Below are positions 55,125-64,000 of a stretch of 64,000 bases of DNA, piece after piece. The DNA is taken from assembly GCA_029266945.1 (NCBI GenBank), contig JARIED010000001.1, forward strand, positions 1 through 64,000, written 5' to 3'. The stretch comes from Slackia sp. Lineage in GTDB: Bacteria; Actinomycetota; Coriobacteriia; Coriobacteriales; Eggerthellaceae. Position numbers and translations under genes: made by a program. The notes under the pieces were generated by a model. It was not told where the DNA came from. It saw only the letters and a list, made by a program, of their open reading frames with translations, and searched no databases. How positions within the stretch are numbered: position 1 is the stretch's first letter; the number at the start of each line of letters is the position of its first letter.

Positions 55125-56471
55125 GACGAGCCGTCGATGGTGGTCAGCAGCGCAACGCCCAGCGTGGCGCCGAAAAACGGCGGAGTACGCAACTCGGACA
55201 GACGGCAGGATTCCTTAAAGAAGTCGGTGTCTTCCTGAGCGTCGTGAAGTTCGTTATAGCGCTCGCACGTGGCCAGGAAGGTCTTTTCGCCTCGGCGTCG
55301 AAGCCAAGCTTGCCGGCCAACTCCTCGAGCGTATCGGCCTTCTGCAAACGGTCGTCTTCGAGCTGCTTCTGGAAGTATCCGTCCGGATCGTAGGAGCCGT
55401 CCTCCTTCTTGAACGCCTGCGCACCCATGCGCGTTCCTGCCGAGCGGCCCAGCGTATGGAAACGCTGCATGTCCTCGCCAAAGTTGCCGTTCCACACCGA
55501 GATATAGGTACCGTTCGGCTGCTAGACGGCGACATTCGGCAGATAGCCGTAGTCGGCCGATTCGTTGGCAAAGCGCTCGCCCGCCATATTCACCTCCAAA
55601 AAACGACTGCGTGCCGGGGTTGAACTGGCCGCTACTTGAGAACTGCGGATCGCCCGCCTCGATGCTTTCGGGCGTGTAACCGGCCGGCATGCCCGGGGCC
55701 ACCAGGCCGCAGTCGAAAATCATCGTGGCACTGATAAAGTCTTTGGCAGCGCGCGGCCGCCCTCCTCGCGCACGAGCTTCGCCAACAGATAGCCGTAGGA
55801 AACCTCGTAGCCCGCTTCGTTGATGTGCTTCTCGAACAGCATATTGCGCTCTTCGATGCCCTTGCGGTCGCCGTTCTCGTCGGCATAGTGATGTTCGAAC
55901 GGCGGCGTGTAAAACGACGTGCCGCCCATACCGCCCGGCATGTCGTTCTCGTCGGCGATGACCACCGCGCCGGCGGCGTTCATGATGCCGTCCACGAAAG
56001 CGAACATATCGGCGGATTCATCCATCCACATTTCGATAAGACTCTGGTCGCAATTGCCCAACGAGTAACGGACGATTTCGCCCATGAGGCGCTGACGGTC
56101 GGCCGGCTCGCGATCGGCGAACGGAGGCGTGTCAAACGCCGCGAACCAATGACGCGCGGCGCCGACCTGCGTGCTGCCCTCGCACACCATGAAGTCGATG
56201 CTCTAGTCGGCCGCGTAGGCTGACGCGGCTATGCCGCCGTTGTCGGCGCCCACGATCAACAGGTCGCATTCCTTGGTTTCAGCGATGTCGACGATTTCGG
56301 GGGCCTGTTCCAGCCAATCAGCCGTATCGGCGCCGGCCTGTGCCTCCTCGGACGCGGCCTCCTTCGCGCCTTCGGCCTTCGACGGCGCGCAGCCCACAAG
56401 ACCTGCGGCGGCCAAAGCTCCTACGCCTGCCATGCCGCCAGAAAACCGCGACGAGATATTCCTGCTGTCAT
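55125..56471 (-). pseudogene. Decayed Tat-secreted FAD-dependent reductase (flavocytochrome c/fumarate reductase type)
   Basis: Remnant of a secreted flavoprotein of the kind abundant in Eggerthellaceae. The ATG at 56471 (AAGGAGGGG) starts MTAGISRRGFLAA, a twin-arginine signal; a frameshift leads into MAGVGALAAAGLVGCAPS. The FAD motif reads LLIVGADNGGIAASAYAAD and is cut by an amber TAG (56203-56205) just before SIDFMVCEG. The middle domain continues to about 55740, shifts frame, resumes (CGLVAPGMPAGYTPESIEAG), shifts near 55590, meets a second amber (55522-55524), shifts near 55290 and ends at ALLTTIDG near 55125. The C-terminal FAD-contact segment is missing. At least six lesions. Confidence 0.9.
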
Positions 56472-56722
56472 ACCAGACCCCTCCTTGATGTTCTTCCCCT
56501 GCAACAGCGAAGCGGCCTTGTTTTCCGTCCGTCGCGAAACTTGCCCCTCCTTAAGGCCCGAAACCCGCGGCATCGCTTCCCCTACCAGGGGCATTCTTAA
56601 AGAAATATCTGGTGAAACGCGTCATCCCGACGGGGGTATCTTGCGCGGGAGCCCGAATGGAACCCCCTGGTGCGGCCGAAAAACCCATACAATGGTCCGT
56701 GGATAACAGGAGGGGATATCCG

Positions 56723-57468
56723 ATGCGAAACATTAAGGGAAAGCGGGCGTTCGCATGCGCCCTTGCCGCCGTGATACTCATGGGCGTGCATGGCTGGGTT
56801 CAAAACAGCGTGCTGTTTCCGCGCTTCGCGGAGTTCTTCCCCATCGGAAGAGAAATAGACACGGCCGCCCGCGCATTGCTCTATATAGGCGTGGCCGTTC
56901 TGGCGAGCAAGCGCCCCGCCCTGCTCGACACGAAGACCGTCGCCGCCGTAAGCGTGGTGGCCACGACAAGCTTGACGGCGCTGCTCCACTCCGCCGTCGT
57001 TTTGCAATCGGCCGCCATAGCCACGGCGGGCATCCTATTCTTCGAACTGGGCCACATCTAGACCGTCGTGTCCTACGGCCTTGCCATCTGTCTGCTGTCC
57101 ACAACGCGCCCGCCGCGTTAGCTGCAGCCTTCAGCATCGCCGCAAGCGATCTGATCGAGCAGCTGATCGGCATTCTGCCGCTCGAAGCGGGATTGGCGGC
57201 CATGGCGGCGATCGGAAAGGCACGCGGCCTGGCGGAGCGCGAGACCGAGGTCTTTCTTTGCATGGCCCATGGACGCAGCGTGGGCTTCGTCCAGGAGTAC
57301 TTCGTCATATCGCGCAACGCCGTAAAGATGCACGTGAAGCGCATCTACAAAAAGCTCGACGTGCACTCGCAGCAAGAGCCGATCGACCTGGCCGAGAGCG
57401 ACGAAGCCAACAGGGGCCGCCGCGGGACGGCACAACAAACCGTCTCGCCGAGCTTAGATGGCGGGTGA
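56723..57468 (+). pseudogene. Decayed membrane-anchored LuxR-type regulator
   Basis: Divergent from the reductase wreck. The ATG at 56723 with AGGAGGGG starts a basic N-terminus and at least three transmembrane segments (AFACALAAVILMGVHGW, ALLYIGVAVLASK, AAIATAGILFFEL). An amber TAG (57059-57061) replaces what is probably a Trp codon in GHI*TVVSYGLA. A large deletion and a frameshift then join to the C-terminal LuxR helix-turn-helix: LAERETEVFLCMAHGRSVGF and ISRNAVKMHVKRIYKKLDVH. Intact homologues of this membrane type are about 480-520 residues, so more than half is gone. Confidence 0.88.
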
Positions 57469-57814
57469 CCCGAAAACCTTCGTGATGTCGTTCTATCACG
57501 ATTTTCTGCACATTTTTTGCAGTAGGCGGTCTTTTTCAAGGCCCCGCGATTTCGCGACGATGGAGAAATCCCAGGTCAACGAAGTCGACAAACCCGATTG
57601 AAACTTCGACATCCGTCTTAAAGGGTGAATTCGGGGCCTGCATTGACCGCCTTCTGCACTTTTCATGCAACTTTTCGAAAAATCGGAACGCCGGCAGACG
57701 GCCCTTGCGCATTTCGCGTGTCAACGCACGGCTTTCGCGCAACTGAAATAAAACGGCCCCCGCCATTCAGCGAGGGCCGCAGAAATCATGCACTATGCGA
57801 ACAGGAAACGTTTA
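57469..57814. other. Gap between the regulator remnant and the permease
   Basis: 346 nt; apart from the terminator at 57754-57779 I see no gene or repeat. It probably is leftover sequence from the decayed locus. Confidence 0.5.
57754..57779 (-). terminator. Terminator of the APC permease gene
   Basis: Stem CGGCCCCCGC / GCGAGGGCCG with one mismatch (a G-U pair in RNA on the minus strand) and a 6-nt loop, followed by TTTTATTT on the minus strand, 35 nt past the stop. Confidence 0.78.
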
Positions 57815-59215
57815 TTACACATCAAGATGCCTGAACGCCTCGGGGACTTCCTTGAAGCCCTTCGATTTCACCACCAGGATGATGAAGCCGATGACGAACC
57901 AGGTGATGCCCAGCACGTAGGTCATGGTCTGGAATCCGGTGAACACGTAGGCCAGGATGATGATGCCGATCCAGGGGCAGATCAGATACTTGGCCCAATC
58001 GCCGAACGTCTTGCGCTTTCCTTCTTTGACGAAGAAGAACCAGAACACCGAGAAGTTCAGCATGATGAACGATGCCAGGGCGCCGAAGTTGACCAGCGTG
58101 GCCAGGTCGGCCATACCAAGGATGGCGACAAGGACCAGCGCGACAACGCCGATGAAGATCGAACCGACCCAGGGGGTCTTGTACTTAGGATGCACCTTGC
58201 CGAAGATGCTCGGGATAACCTTGTCGCGGCCCATGGAGTACAGCAGGCGCGATGCGGCGAGCTGCGCGTTCATGATGTTGGCAATGCCGATTGCCACGAT
58301 GTTGATGACCAGCATGATCTTCATGAAGATATCGCCGCCGATAAGCTGGCAACCGTAGAAGAACGCGTTGTTGGCGTGCTCCTCGGACCAGGAAGCCCAG
58401 TCGGGTTGGACCAGCGAGGCGATATAGGTCTGAGCGACGAAGCACACGATGATGATGCCCAGGGCGATCAGGATGCCGCGGCCGATGTTTTTCTCGGGAT
58501 GCTCGGTCTCTTCGGCCAGCGTGGAGATGCCGTCGAAGCCGAGGAAGTTCAGGGCCGCGATGGAAATACCCGCGGCCAGGAAGCTCGGGGTGACCTCTTC
58601 AGGCTGCCACACGGGATCCATGTTGAACTCGCCCGTGCCGCCGCCGCCCAGGATGAAGTTGCAGCCCAGGGCAACGAAGGCGATAACTGCAATGATTTCG
58701 ACGGCGAAGATAACGAAGTCGATGCCGCGGGTCAGCGAGACGCCGCGGATGTTGACGAACGTGTTGAAGGCCACGAACACGATGACCCACAGCCACCAGG
58801 GGCTTTCGGGAACAAGCATGACGCCCCAGTTCGCCACCATGGTGTAAAGCAGCGCCGGAGTGATGCAATAGTCAAGCAGGATCAGCCAGCCGGACATGAA
58901 GCCCGCATGGGGGTTCAGGCCGCGCTGCACGTAGGAATACACCGATCCCGCAATGGGGAACCTGCCGCTCATGCGAACGTAGCTCAAAGCCGTGAAGCCG
59001 ATTGCCACGAAGCCGACCAGGTAGACAAGGGTGGACATGCCCAAGCCCTGCTGCTGCACCAGGCCCCAAATCGAATGCGGGGCGATGATGACCATGAACA
59101 GAACGCCGTACAAAACGACGTCCCACAGGCCGAGTCCGCGACGCAGCTCCTGTTTATAGCCGAACTGCTCGAGCGATGCGTTCGCGCCCTTGGCTTTTGC
59201 TTCGGTTTCTGCCAT
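57815..59215 (-). CDS. APC family amino acid permease
   Basis: 466 residues with about twelve transmembrane helices. Typical features are the substrate loop in helix 1 (VVLYGVLFMVIIAPHSIWG), GRFPIAGSVYSYVQRGLNPHAGFMSGW near 83-109, FLGFDGISTLAEETEHPEKNIGRG near 225-248, and NAQLAASRLLYSMGRDKVIP near 318-337. It imports amino acids or amines; the exact substrate is unknown. AAAGAGGTG precedes the ATG. A long inverted repeat lies 35 nt upstream. Confidence 0.93.
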   Translation of the reverse strand: MAETEAKAKGANASLEQFGYKQELRRGLGLWDVVLYGVLFMVIIAPHSIWGLVQQQGLGMSTLVYLVGFVAIGFTALSYVRMSGRFPIAGSVYSYVQRGLNPHAGFMSGWLILLDYCITPALLYTMVANWGVMLVPESPWWLWVIVFVAFNTFVNIRGVSLTRGIDFVIFAVEIIAVIAFVALGCNFILGGGGTGEFNMDPVWQPEEVTPSFLAAGISIAALNFLGFDGISTLAEETEHPEKNIGRGILIALGIIIVCFVAQTYIASLVQPDWASWSEEHANNAFFYGCQLIGGDIFMKIMLVINIVAIGIANIMNAQLAASRLLYSMGRDKVIPSIFGKVHPKYKTPWVGSIFIGVVALVLVAILGMADLATLVNFGALASFIMLNFSVFWFFFVKEGKRKTFGDWAKYLICPWIGIIILAYVFTGFQTMTYVLGITWFVIGFIILVVKSKGFKEVPEAFRHLDV

Positions 59216-59249
59216 TTGACACCTCTTTCATTCCCTAAGACATGATTTC

Positions 59250-59309
59250 ATCAGACAAGATCGAAGCCGGATGCCACGCGAGAATCATCCGGCTTCGGTC
59301 TTGTCTGAT
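59250..59309. repeat. 24-bp near-perfect inverted repeat upstream of the APC permease
   Basis: Arms 59250-59273 and 59286-59309 are complementary over 24 positions with only one T/G mismatch; the loop is 12 nt. On the plus strand TTTT follows. On the minus strand it would lie in the 5' leader of the permease gene or after the amidase gene, with no U-run, so it is not a normal terminator for either. Confidence 0.7.
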
Positions 59310-59465
59310 TTTGTCGATACCGTGAAGTTTATCACTGCACCGCGCTAGAGCGACATCAAAAAACGGCGGTAAAAAACGCTCACGGAACAAGAACGACAAA
59401 CGGATGTTCAGGAGCGGCAAACGGCGTCTTCGCCACTCCTTTTTCACACGGTTTCGCGACCTCGT

Positions 59466-60368
59466 TTACGGACGCGGAACAAGGGGCGCGAACTGCGGCA
59501 ATTTCGGCGTGCCGATGCGCAGCGACAACTGCACCTCGCACGGCTCGCAGCCCTGGCTGATTTCAACGTCGGAACGGATGGACATATACATATAGGTTTC
59601 CACCGCGTCCCAGCCGGTCGCGGCCATCAGCAGGCGCTGCATTTCCTTGGATCCGTTCATCAGGGCCTCGTCGTATTTCGGGGCACTGGCGTTGACGTAC
59701 CACTTGTCCTTGGTCTCGAGCACGGGCCAATGCAGCTCGACATTCTTCACCAGCTGCACCCTGACCGTTATTTCAGCGGGAATCTCGATGCCGGTGCCGC
59801 ACAGCTCGCCATCGCCCATGGCGGCGTGCACGTCGCCCATCTGCAACAGGGCGCCTGGCACGCGCACGGGGAAATACAGGCGCGCGCCGCGGGTGATCAG
59901 CTTGTTGTCCATATTGCCGCCGTGGGCGCCCACGTAGCCGTCGATCACGTCGTCGCCGTCAGGCGCGGTGCCGATCACGCCCACCATGGGGTCGATCGGA
60001 AACTTCACACCATTGAAATCGGCCATGCCGTCGACGACCTTGACCTTCTTCGTGCGGTAATCGGTGCCCTCGAACAGCGGGCCGCAGTGGTCGTCGGTGG
60101 CCACGGTGCCTTCGTCGGCCACGTCGATTTCGTAAATATCCACCACCAGCACGTCGCCCGGATCGGCGCCTTCGATATACACGGGGCCTGCAGCCGGATT
60201 GGCGAAGCCGTACGTGTAATCAAGGTCGGCCATGGTGGTATTCTCGTCGGGAATGCGGTTGCTGAAGCAATCCTTCGTGACGAACTTCAGAAGCTCGCCC
60301 GGCTTCGCCGTGGCGCACGGCGGGTTGTCCTTGGAAAACGCGTATACCTGCTCTTCGATGACCTGCAT
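59466..60368 (-). CDS. Acetamidase/formamidase family amidohydrolase
   Basis: 300 residues. Family signatures: CNRIPDENT-like FSNRIPDENT, DPGDVLVVDIYEID, MVGVIGTAPDGDDV, YVGAHGGNMDNKLITRGARLYFPV and GDVHAAMGDGELCGTGIE. These enzymes release ammonia from formamide or short amides. I chose ATG at 60368 because AAAGGGG is spaced 7 nt from it; an ATG two codons upstream is too close. No other nitrogen genes are adjacent, but ammonia release fits the amino-acid metabolism nearby. Confidence 0.93.
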   Translation of the reverse strand: MQVIEEQVYAFSKDNPPCATAKPGELLKFVTKDCFSNRIPDENTTMADLDYTYGFANPAAGPVYIEGADPGDVLVVDIYEIDVADEGTVATDDHCGPLFEGTDYRTKKVKVVDGMADFNGVKFPIDPMVGVIGTAPDGDDVIDGYVGAHGGNMDNKLITRGARLYFPVRVPGALLQMGDVHAAMGDGELCGTGIEIPAEITVRVQLVKNVELHWPVLETKDKWYVNASAPKYDEALMNGSKEMQRLLMAATGWDAVETYMYMSIRSDVEISQGCEPCEVQLSLRIGTPKLPQFAPLVPRP

Positions 60369-60682
60369 CGTCATTCCCCTTTCGAACATCGTCGGCAGAC
60401 GCGGCCGTCATGCCCCTTGCGTGCGGCCGCATTGATTCGATGCCACTATCACACAAGCGCATGCGAAAGCGCACGGCGGATTTACCAGCGACCGTTTTCA
60501 TCCGCGAACGCCGCCGAGGGCGCGAACTATGCGCACAGCAAGGCGAACCGGGTCCGTTTCTGCAAAATCCCAGGAAAACCTCAGTGTCGGATCGGTAACG
60601 CTCGGCGATGGCATCACCTGCACGCAACCTGCATATCTACAATGCATCCTGTCACGAAATCATCAGACAGGAGATGAGCGGC
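60369..60682. other. Gap between divergent amidase and TIM-barrel genes
   Basis: 314 nt; presumably promoters for both genes. I see no clear boxes and no small gene. Confidence 0.5.
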
Positions 60683-61372
60683 ATGCCCCAGACCGATCCG
60701 TTCGTTGTAGAAGGAACCTTGCGAAATGTAGGGATTCAGGTCCCCGAAGCCATCGGGCAGTGCAGTGGGATCTCTCTCTACGGGCATTGCGTGAAATCGC
60801 TCATCTTCTCCACCGACATCGCAATCATCCGTAACAGCAACGCCGACGCCGTGCTGGCAGTCTATCCTTTCACCTGCCAGCCCGCCATCACCCAGGCACT
60901 GCTGTCCGCCGCCGAAATGCCCGTGCTCACGGGCGTAGGCGGCGCGGTCACCACGGGTCAGCGCGCGATCGACCTTGCCGTGCATTCCGACATGCAGGGC
61001 GTAGCGGGCGTAGTCGTGAACGCCTCGACCGATCCCAACACCATCGCCCGCATGGCCGAGTTCGTCGACGTGCCGATCGTGGTCACCATAACCAAGCTCG
61101 ACGGCATGGCCTTCGACCAGATCGCGGCGGGAGCGCGCATCGTCAACGTGGCGGCCGCGAAAGAAACCCCGCATGTGGTGGCCGACGTCCGCTGCGCCTT
61201 CCCCGCCATGCCCATCATGGCAAGCGGCGGATCGACCGACAAATCCATCCTGAGCACCATCGACGCGGGTGCCAACGCCATCTCGTGGACTCCGCCCACC
61301 TTGCAAGAACTCGAGCGCCGCATCATGAACCGCCATCGCCAGAAAAACGACCTCACGTTCGTGGCGGCATAA
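60683..61372 (+). CDS. TIM-barrel family protein of unknown substrate
   Basis: 229 residues. Repeating beta-alpha units are visible: KSLIFSTDIAIIRNSNADAV, ADAVLAVYPFTCQPAITQAL, PVLTGVGGAVTTGQRAIDLA, VAGVVVNASTD, PIVVTITKLDG, GARIVNVAAAKETP and a phosphate-binding-like end PIMASGGSTDKSILSTIDAGANAISWTP. It resembles small aldolase-type barrels, but no catalytic motif is certain. AGGAG lies 9 nt before the ATG at 60683; the in-frame ATG at 60674 touches the ribosome site. Confidence 0.75.
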   Translation: MPQTDPFVVEGTLRNVGIQVPEAIGQCSGISLYGHCVKSLIFSTDIAIIRNSNADAVLAVYPFTCQPAITQALLSAAEMPVLTGVGGAVTTGQRAIDLAVHSDMQGVAGVVVNASTDPNTIARMAEFVDVPIVVTITKLDGMAFDQIAAGARIVNVAAAKETPHVVADVRCAFPAMPIMASGGSTDKSILSTIDAGANAISWTPPTLQELERRIMNRHRQKNDLTFVAA

Positions 61373-61433
61373 AACGCCTCGGCCTCTCCGCGACGGAGGC
61401 CCCGCGAAACGCCGCATGCGTGTTTGCGCAAAA

Positions 61434-61474
61434 CGGCCCCCGAGCTGACCTGCGACACAGCAGCTCGGGGGCCG
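61434..61474 (+). terminator. Terminator of the TIM-barrel gene
   Basis: Perfect 14-bp stem CGGCCCCCGAGCTG / CAGCTCGGGGGCCG with a 13-nt loop, 61 nt past the stop; weak U-content in the tail TCTGCATTC. Confidence 0.65.
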
Positions 61475-61518
61475 TCTGCATTCGCGAGCCCTTCGGCGCG
61501 AACGCTTCCGCACAAACG

Positions 61519-61555
61519 AAAAGCAGCCTGCGACACCACACCGCAGGCTGCTTTT
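61519..61555. terminator. Bidirectional terminator between convergent genes
   Basis: Perfect 14-bp stem AAAAGCAGCCTGCG / CGCAGGCTGCTTTT with a 9-nt loop. Four U residues end the stem on both strands, and TTTTCGTTTG follows on the minus strand. It serves the aminotransferase gene ending at 61699 and backs up the plus-strand terminator. Confidence 0.8.
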
Positions 61556-61698
61556 CTGTATCGAATCGGCCGGAACAAATGGGGCATTCCGACCTCCATG
61601 AAAGGGGGCTCCGGTAAGAGAGCGTATCCTTCGAATGGATGAAAGGAGCACGGCACGAAGCCGCATGGGGCACGCCCGCGCGAAGCGGGCCACCCGGT

Positions 61699-62817
61699 TT
61701 AGTCGAACTGGCGCAACGCGGCGCTCAGGCGCTTGAGGCCCTCGCGAAGCGTCGCCTCGGGCGCGCAGTATCCCAGCCGCGCGCCGCGCGGCAGCTCGAA
61801 ACGGCTGCCGGGAACAAGCAGGACGCCCTGCTCGGCAAGCAGGCGCTTGCAGAATTCCTCGTCGTCAATCGGAATGTCGAGCTTGATATAAGAAGTGGAC
61901 ACGGCCTTCGGCGGCACCCACGAGACACGCGGCTCGTTGTCGACCCATTCCTGGGCGATGGCGAGGTTGTTGAACACGATTTTACGATTGCGGTCGAGTA
62001 CCTTGTCGCGGTTGCGCAACACGTGCACGGCAAGCGCGTCGTTGAACACGCCGTCGCAAATCATCGTGTAATCGCGATACACGCGGAAGCGGTCGGCAAC
62101 TTCCTTGTTCGAAACCGTCCAGCCGATGCGCACGCCGGGAACCGAATAGGTCTTCGACAGGCTGTTGGACACCACGGCCTTGTCGTACAGGTCGGCCATG
62201 GAGACAAACGACTCGGTGTCTTGCAGAGGCAGGTACACTTCGTCGGAAAGGACGTAGGCGCCCACCGACGCGGCGATTTCCGCGATCTGCTCGAGCGTCT
62301 CGGCGGGCAGCACCGTGCCCAGCGGATTGCTGGCATTGTTGATGCAGATCAGCTTGGTATCGGGACGAACGAGCTTCTTCAAATCCTCGATATCGGGGTT
62401 CCAGCCGTTCTCCTCGCGAATCTGCCAGTACTCGACCTCGGCGCCGAGCGTACGAGGAATCTCGTACAGCGGCTGATAGGTCGGATATTCGGCGATCACG
62501 TGATCGCCGGGTTCCACCAGAGCCATCAGGGCAAGCAGGTTAGCGCCCGTCGCGCCGTTGGTCTGAAGAATGTTGTCGGGGTCGACGTTGCGGTAGAGCT
62601 TGGCCACTTCGACCTTGAAGTCGGGCGAGCCCTCGATCCAGCCGTAATTCATCTTCTCGCGACCCAGACGCTCGTAAAACGTCGCGCCCGCTTCGCCGTC
62701 TAAGGCGAGGATCTCATCCATGACCATCGAAGAAATCGTGGACTGCGCGATGTCGTAGGTCGCGCTTTTCTCCCACACGTTCAACCAGTCTTCGACGCCG
62801 ATCGTTTTGATATGCAT
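61699..62817 (-). CDS. Class I/II aminotransferase
   Basis: 372 residues, PLP fold type I. MNYGWIEGSPDFKVEVAKLY, TNGATGANLLALMALVEPGD, the Asn in NNASNPLGTVLP, VLSDEVYLPLQD and the Lys in SNSLSKTYSVPGVRIGW define it. NNASNPLGT replaces the usual NPNNPTG, as in a subgroup related to capreomycidine synthase-type aminotransferases. GGGGGATATACG precedes the ATG at 62817. It lies downstream of an amino-acid antiporter gene and may share its transcript (177-nt gap), suggesting a linked role in amino-acid breakdown. Confidence 0.92.
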   Translation of the reverse strand: MHIKTIGVEDWLNVWEKSATYDIAQSTISSMVMDEILALDGEAGATFYERLGREKMNYGWIEGSPDFKVEVAKLYRNVDPDNILQTNGATGANLLALMALVEPGDHVIAEYPTYQPLYEIPRTLGAEVEYWQIREENGWNPDIEDLKKLVRPDTKLICINNASNPLGTVLPAETLEQIAEIAASVGAYVLSDEVYLPLQDTESFVSMADLYDKAVVSNSLSKTYSVPGVRIGWTVSNKEVADRFRVYRDYTMICDGVFNDALAVHVLRNRDKVLDRNRKIVFNNLAIAQEWVDNEPRVSWVPPKAVSTSYIKLDIPIDDEEFCKRLLAEQGVLLVPGSRFELPRGARLGYCAPEATLREGLKRLSAALRQFD

Positions 62818-62994
62818 CGTATATCCCCCGTGCGAACCCGCGATGGACGGGCTCGGTCGATTCGACGGAAGGGACCGAAGACGACACGGGAGTCGGCTTG
62901 CAAGCCTCGTCCGCGGCCCCTTCCGCATGCGTATCGGAAAGCCGAACGAACCGACCGGCCCATGCAGGAGCGCCAATCGGTTCGTCTAAGCAGC

Positions 62995-64000
62995 TTAGAA
63001 GCTGATGACGCCCATGACAAGCAGCGCCAGAGCAAGGATGCCCAGGGCGACGATGGCGCCCATGACGATCTTCTCGCCCTTAGTCAGTTCCAGACCCTGA
63101 TCCTTGCGGGCCTTGGCGTACACGAAGAAGCCGGGGATGTAGCCGACGCAGGTCAGCAGCAGGAAGGACCAGCCGTTGAACAGAACGGCGATGACCTGGA
63201 AGGCGACGGCGACGGCACCGATAGCCAGCTGGACCCACTCGCGACGGCCGGCGGAGAACTTCACCTGGTAGGCCGCGGCGAGAGCCCACGTGACGACGAT
63301 AGCGACGGTGCACATGGAGAACGCGAAGTTGTAAGCGTCCTGGGTGAGCAGCAGAGTGAGCATGAACACCTGGGTGCAGCCACCGACGATCAGAAGGCTG
63401 AACTGCGGGGAGTTTTTGTCGTTCAGCTTGCCCCAAGAAGCGGGAAGCAGCTTGTGCTCGGCCATCTCAGACGTGGTCTCGGCAGGCAGAATAGTGAAAG
63501 ACAGCCAGGCGCCGAGAACAGAGATGATGATCGCGATCGAGATGAACGCGCCGCCCCAGCCGGGAGCCATGTCGTCGAAGACGTAGAGCATAGCGGGGTA
63601 ATCGAGCGCGGCAATCTCGGTGTAGGGCATGTAGCCGTACGGAAGAACAGAAGCGCCGATGTAGATCAGGAGCAGGCAGACCAGGCCGATGACGGTGGCC
63701 TTACCCACGTCAGACTTCTTCTCGGCGCGGGAAGACACGACCGTCGCGCCCTCGATGCCGATGAATACCCACATCATGATGATCATACAATTCATGACCT
63801 GAGAAGCGATGCTGCCAAGGCCGACGGCCTCGGTACCCATCTCGCCCATGGCCACGGCGTTGTTGTACAGCGTGCCCCAGAAGTCCGCGGTGAAGACGCC
63901 GGCGTTGAACAGGAAGACGGAGAACACGATGAAGATACTGATGGCGGCGACCTTGCACACCATGACGATAGCGTTCAAGAAGGAAGCGCTCTCAACACCG
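62995..64000 (-). CDS. Amino acid antiporter, APC/APA family (C-terminal part; runs off the right edge)
   Basis: At least 335 residues with about nine transmembrane helices. The frame stays open to the window end (GVESASFLNAIVMVCKVAAISIF), so the start lies outside. EGATVVSSRAEKKSDVGKATVIGL, VLPYGYMP and AWLSFTILPAETTSEMAEHKLLP are typical of arginine/ornithine or basic amino acid antiporters (ArcD/YdgI type). The substrate is inferred. It is upstream of the aminotransferase on the same strand. Confidence 0.92.
   Translation of the reverse strand, partial: GVESASFLNAIVMVCKVAAISIFIVFSVFLFNAGVFTADFWGTLYNNAVAMGEMGTEAVGLGSIASQVMNCMIIMMWVFIGIEGATVVSSRAEKKSDVGKATVIGLVCLLLIYIGASVLPYGYMPYTEIAALDYPAMLYVFDDMAPGWGGAFISIAIIISVLGAWLSFTILPAETTSEMAEHKLLPASWGKLNDKNSPQFSLLIVGGCTQVFMLTLLLTQDAYNFAFSMCTVAIVVTWALAAAYQVKFSAGRREWVQLAIGAVAVAFQVIAVLFNGWSFLLLTCVGYIPGFFVYAKARKDQGLELTKGEKIVMGAIVALGILALALLVMGVISF

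Overview
The window comes from a high-GC bacterium of the class Coriobacteriia, most likely the family Eggerthellaceae (Slackia/Eggerthella-like). This is inferred from protein content: a type II-C Cas9 of the Eggerthellaceae kind, a fused TsaB-RimI-TsaD, Tat-secreted FAD reductase remnants beside a membrane-anchored LuxR regulator, and a GlpA/DUF1667 oxidoreductase set. There are no rRNA genes, no tRNA that I can recognise, no CRISPR array and no intact transposase. Most genes lie on the minus strand, and perfect GC-rich hairpins mark the gene ends.

Layout. 1-2200: the front part of cas9, broken by an in-frame TAA just before the HNH domain. A probable tracrRNA lies divergently upstream and shares its terminal hairpin with the rpoBC terminator. 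2223-10247: rpoC and rpoB with their promoter; RpoC carries a helix-hairpin-helix tail resembling the RNA polymerase alpha C-terminal domain. 10248-10797: a non-coding stretch bounded by a promoter-like and a terminator-like signal. 10858-19853: LysR regulator, a two-component system divergent from a secreted C39-like protease, an alanine/sodium symporter, a CorC-type CBS protein and a TRIC channel. 19949-25336: the t6A-modification fusion, BioY and adenine deaminase. 25465-28701: argG-argH behind a leader that encodes a 31-residue arginine-rich peptide followed by an intrinsic terminator, so probably an arginine attenuator, with a candidate ARG box upstream.

28723-39999: DUF1667 protein plus a GlpA/FAD-oxidoreductase fusion, a flavin reductase-rubredoxin, a class A beta-lactamase-like protein, a decayed Bcr/CflA transporter, membrane dipeptidase, IlvE, an Asp/Glu racemase, a TauE exporter and an HxlR regulator. 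40604-41486: a DUF2871/VOC pair that looks less GC-rich than its surroundings. 41876-54877: ligA and partner, the acpS-nnrD-HdeD operon, ferritin, DegV divergent from a DUF1836 protein, a YgbA-like protein, a ZIP transporter, an aminotransferase and two membrane proteins. 55125-57468: two neighbouring wrecks, a Tat-secreted flavoprotein reductase and the LuxR-type membrane regulator that probably controlled it. 57815-64000: an APC permease, an acetamidase/formamidase, a TIM-barrel protein, a second aminotransferase and the C-terminal part of an amino-acid antiporter.

How the genes fit together. Amino-acid handling is prominent: argGH, ilvE, two class I/II aminotransferases, a racemase, a dipeptidase and three amino-acid transporters. 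This suits an asaccharolytic, amino-acid-using anaerobe. Redox genes (GlpA fusion, DUF1667, rubredoxin-flavin reductase, ferritin) fit an anaerobe that meets oxygen stress. The strongest leads are the cas9 nonsense codon with its tracrRNA, the argG leader peptide attenuator, the RpoC tail domain and the possible RNA upstream of rpoB.
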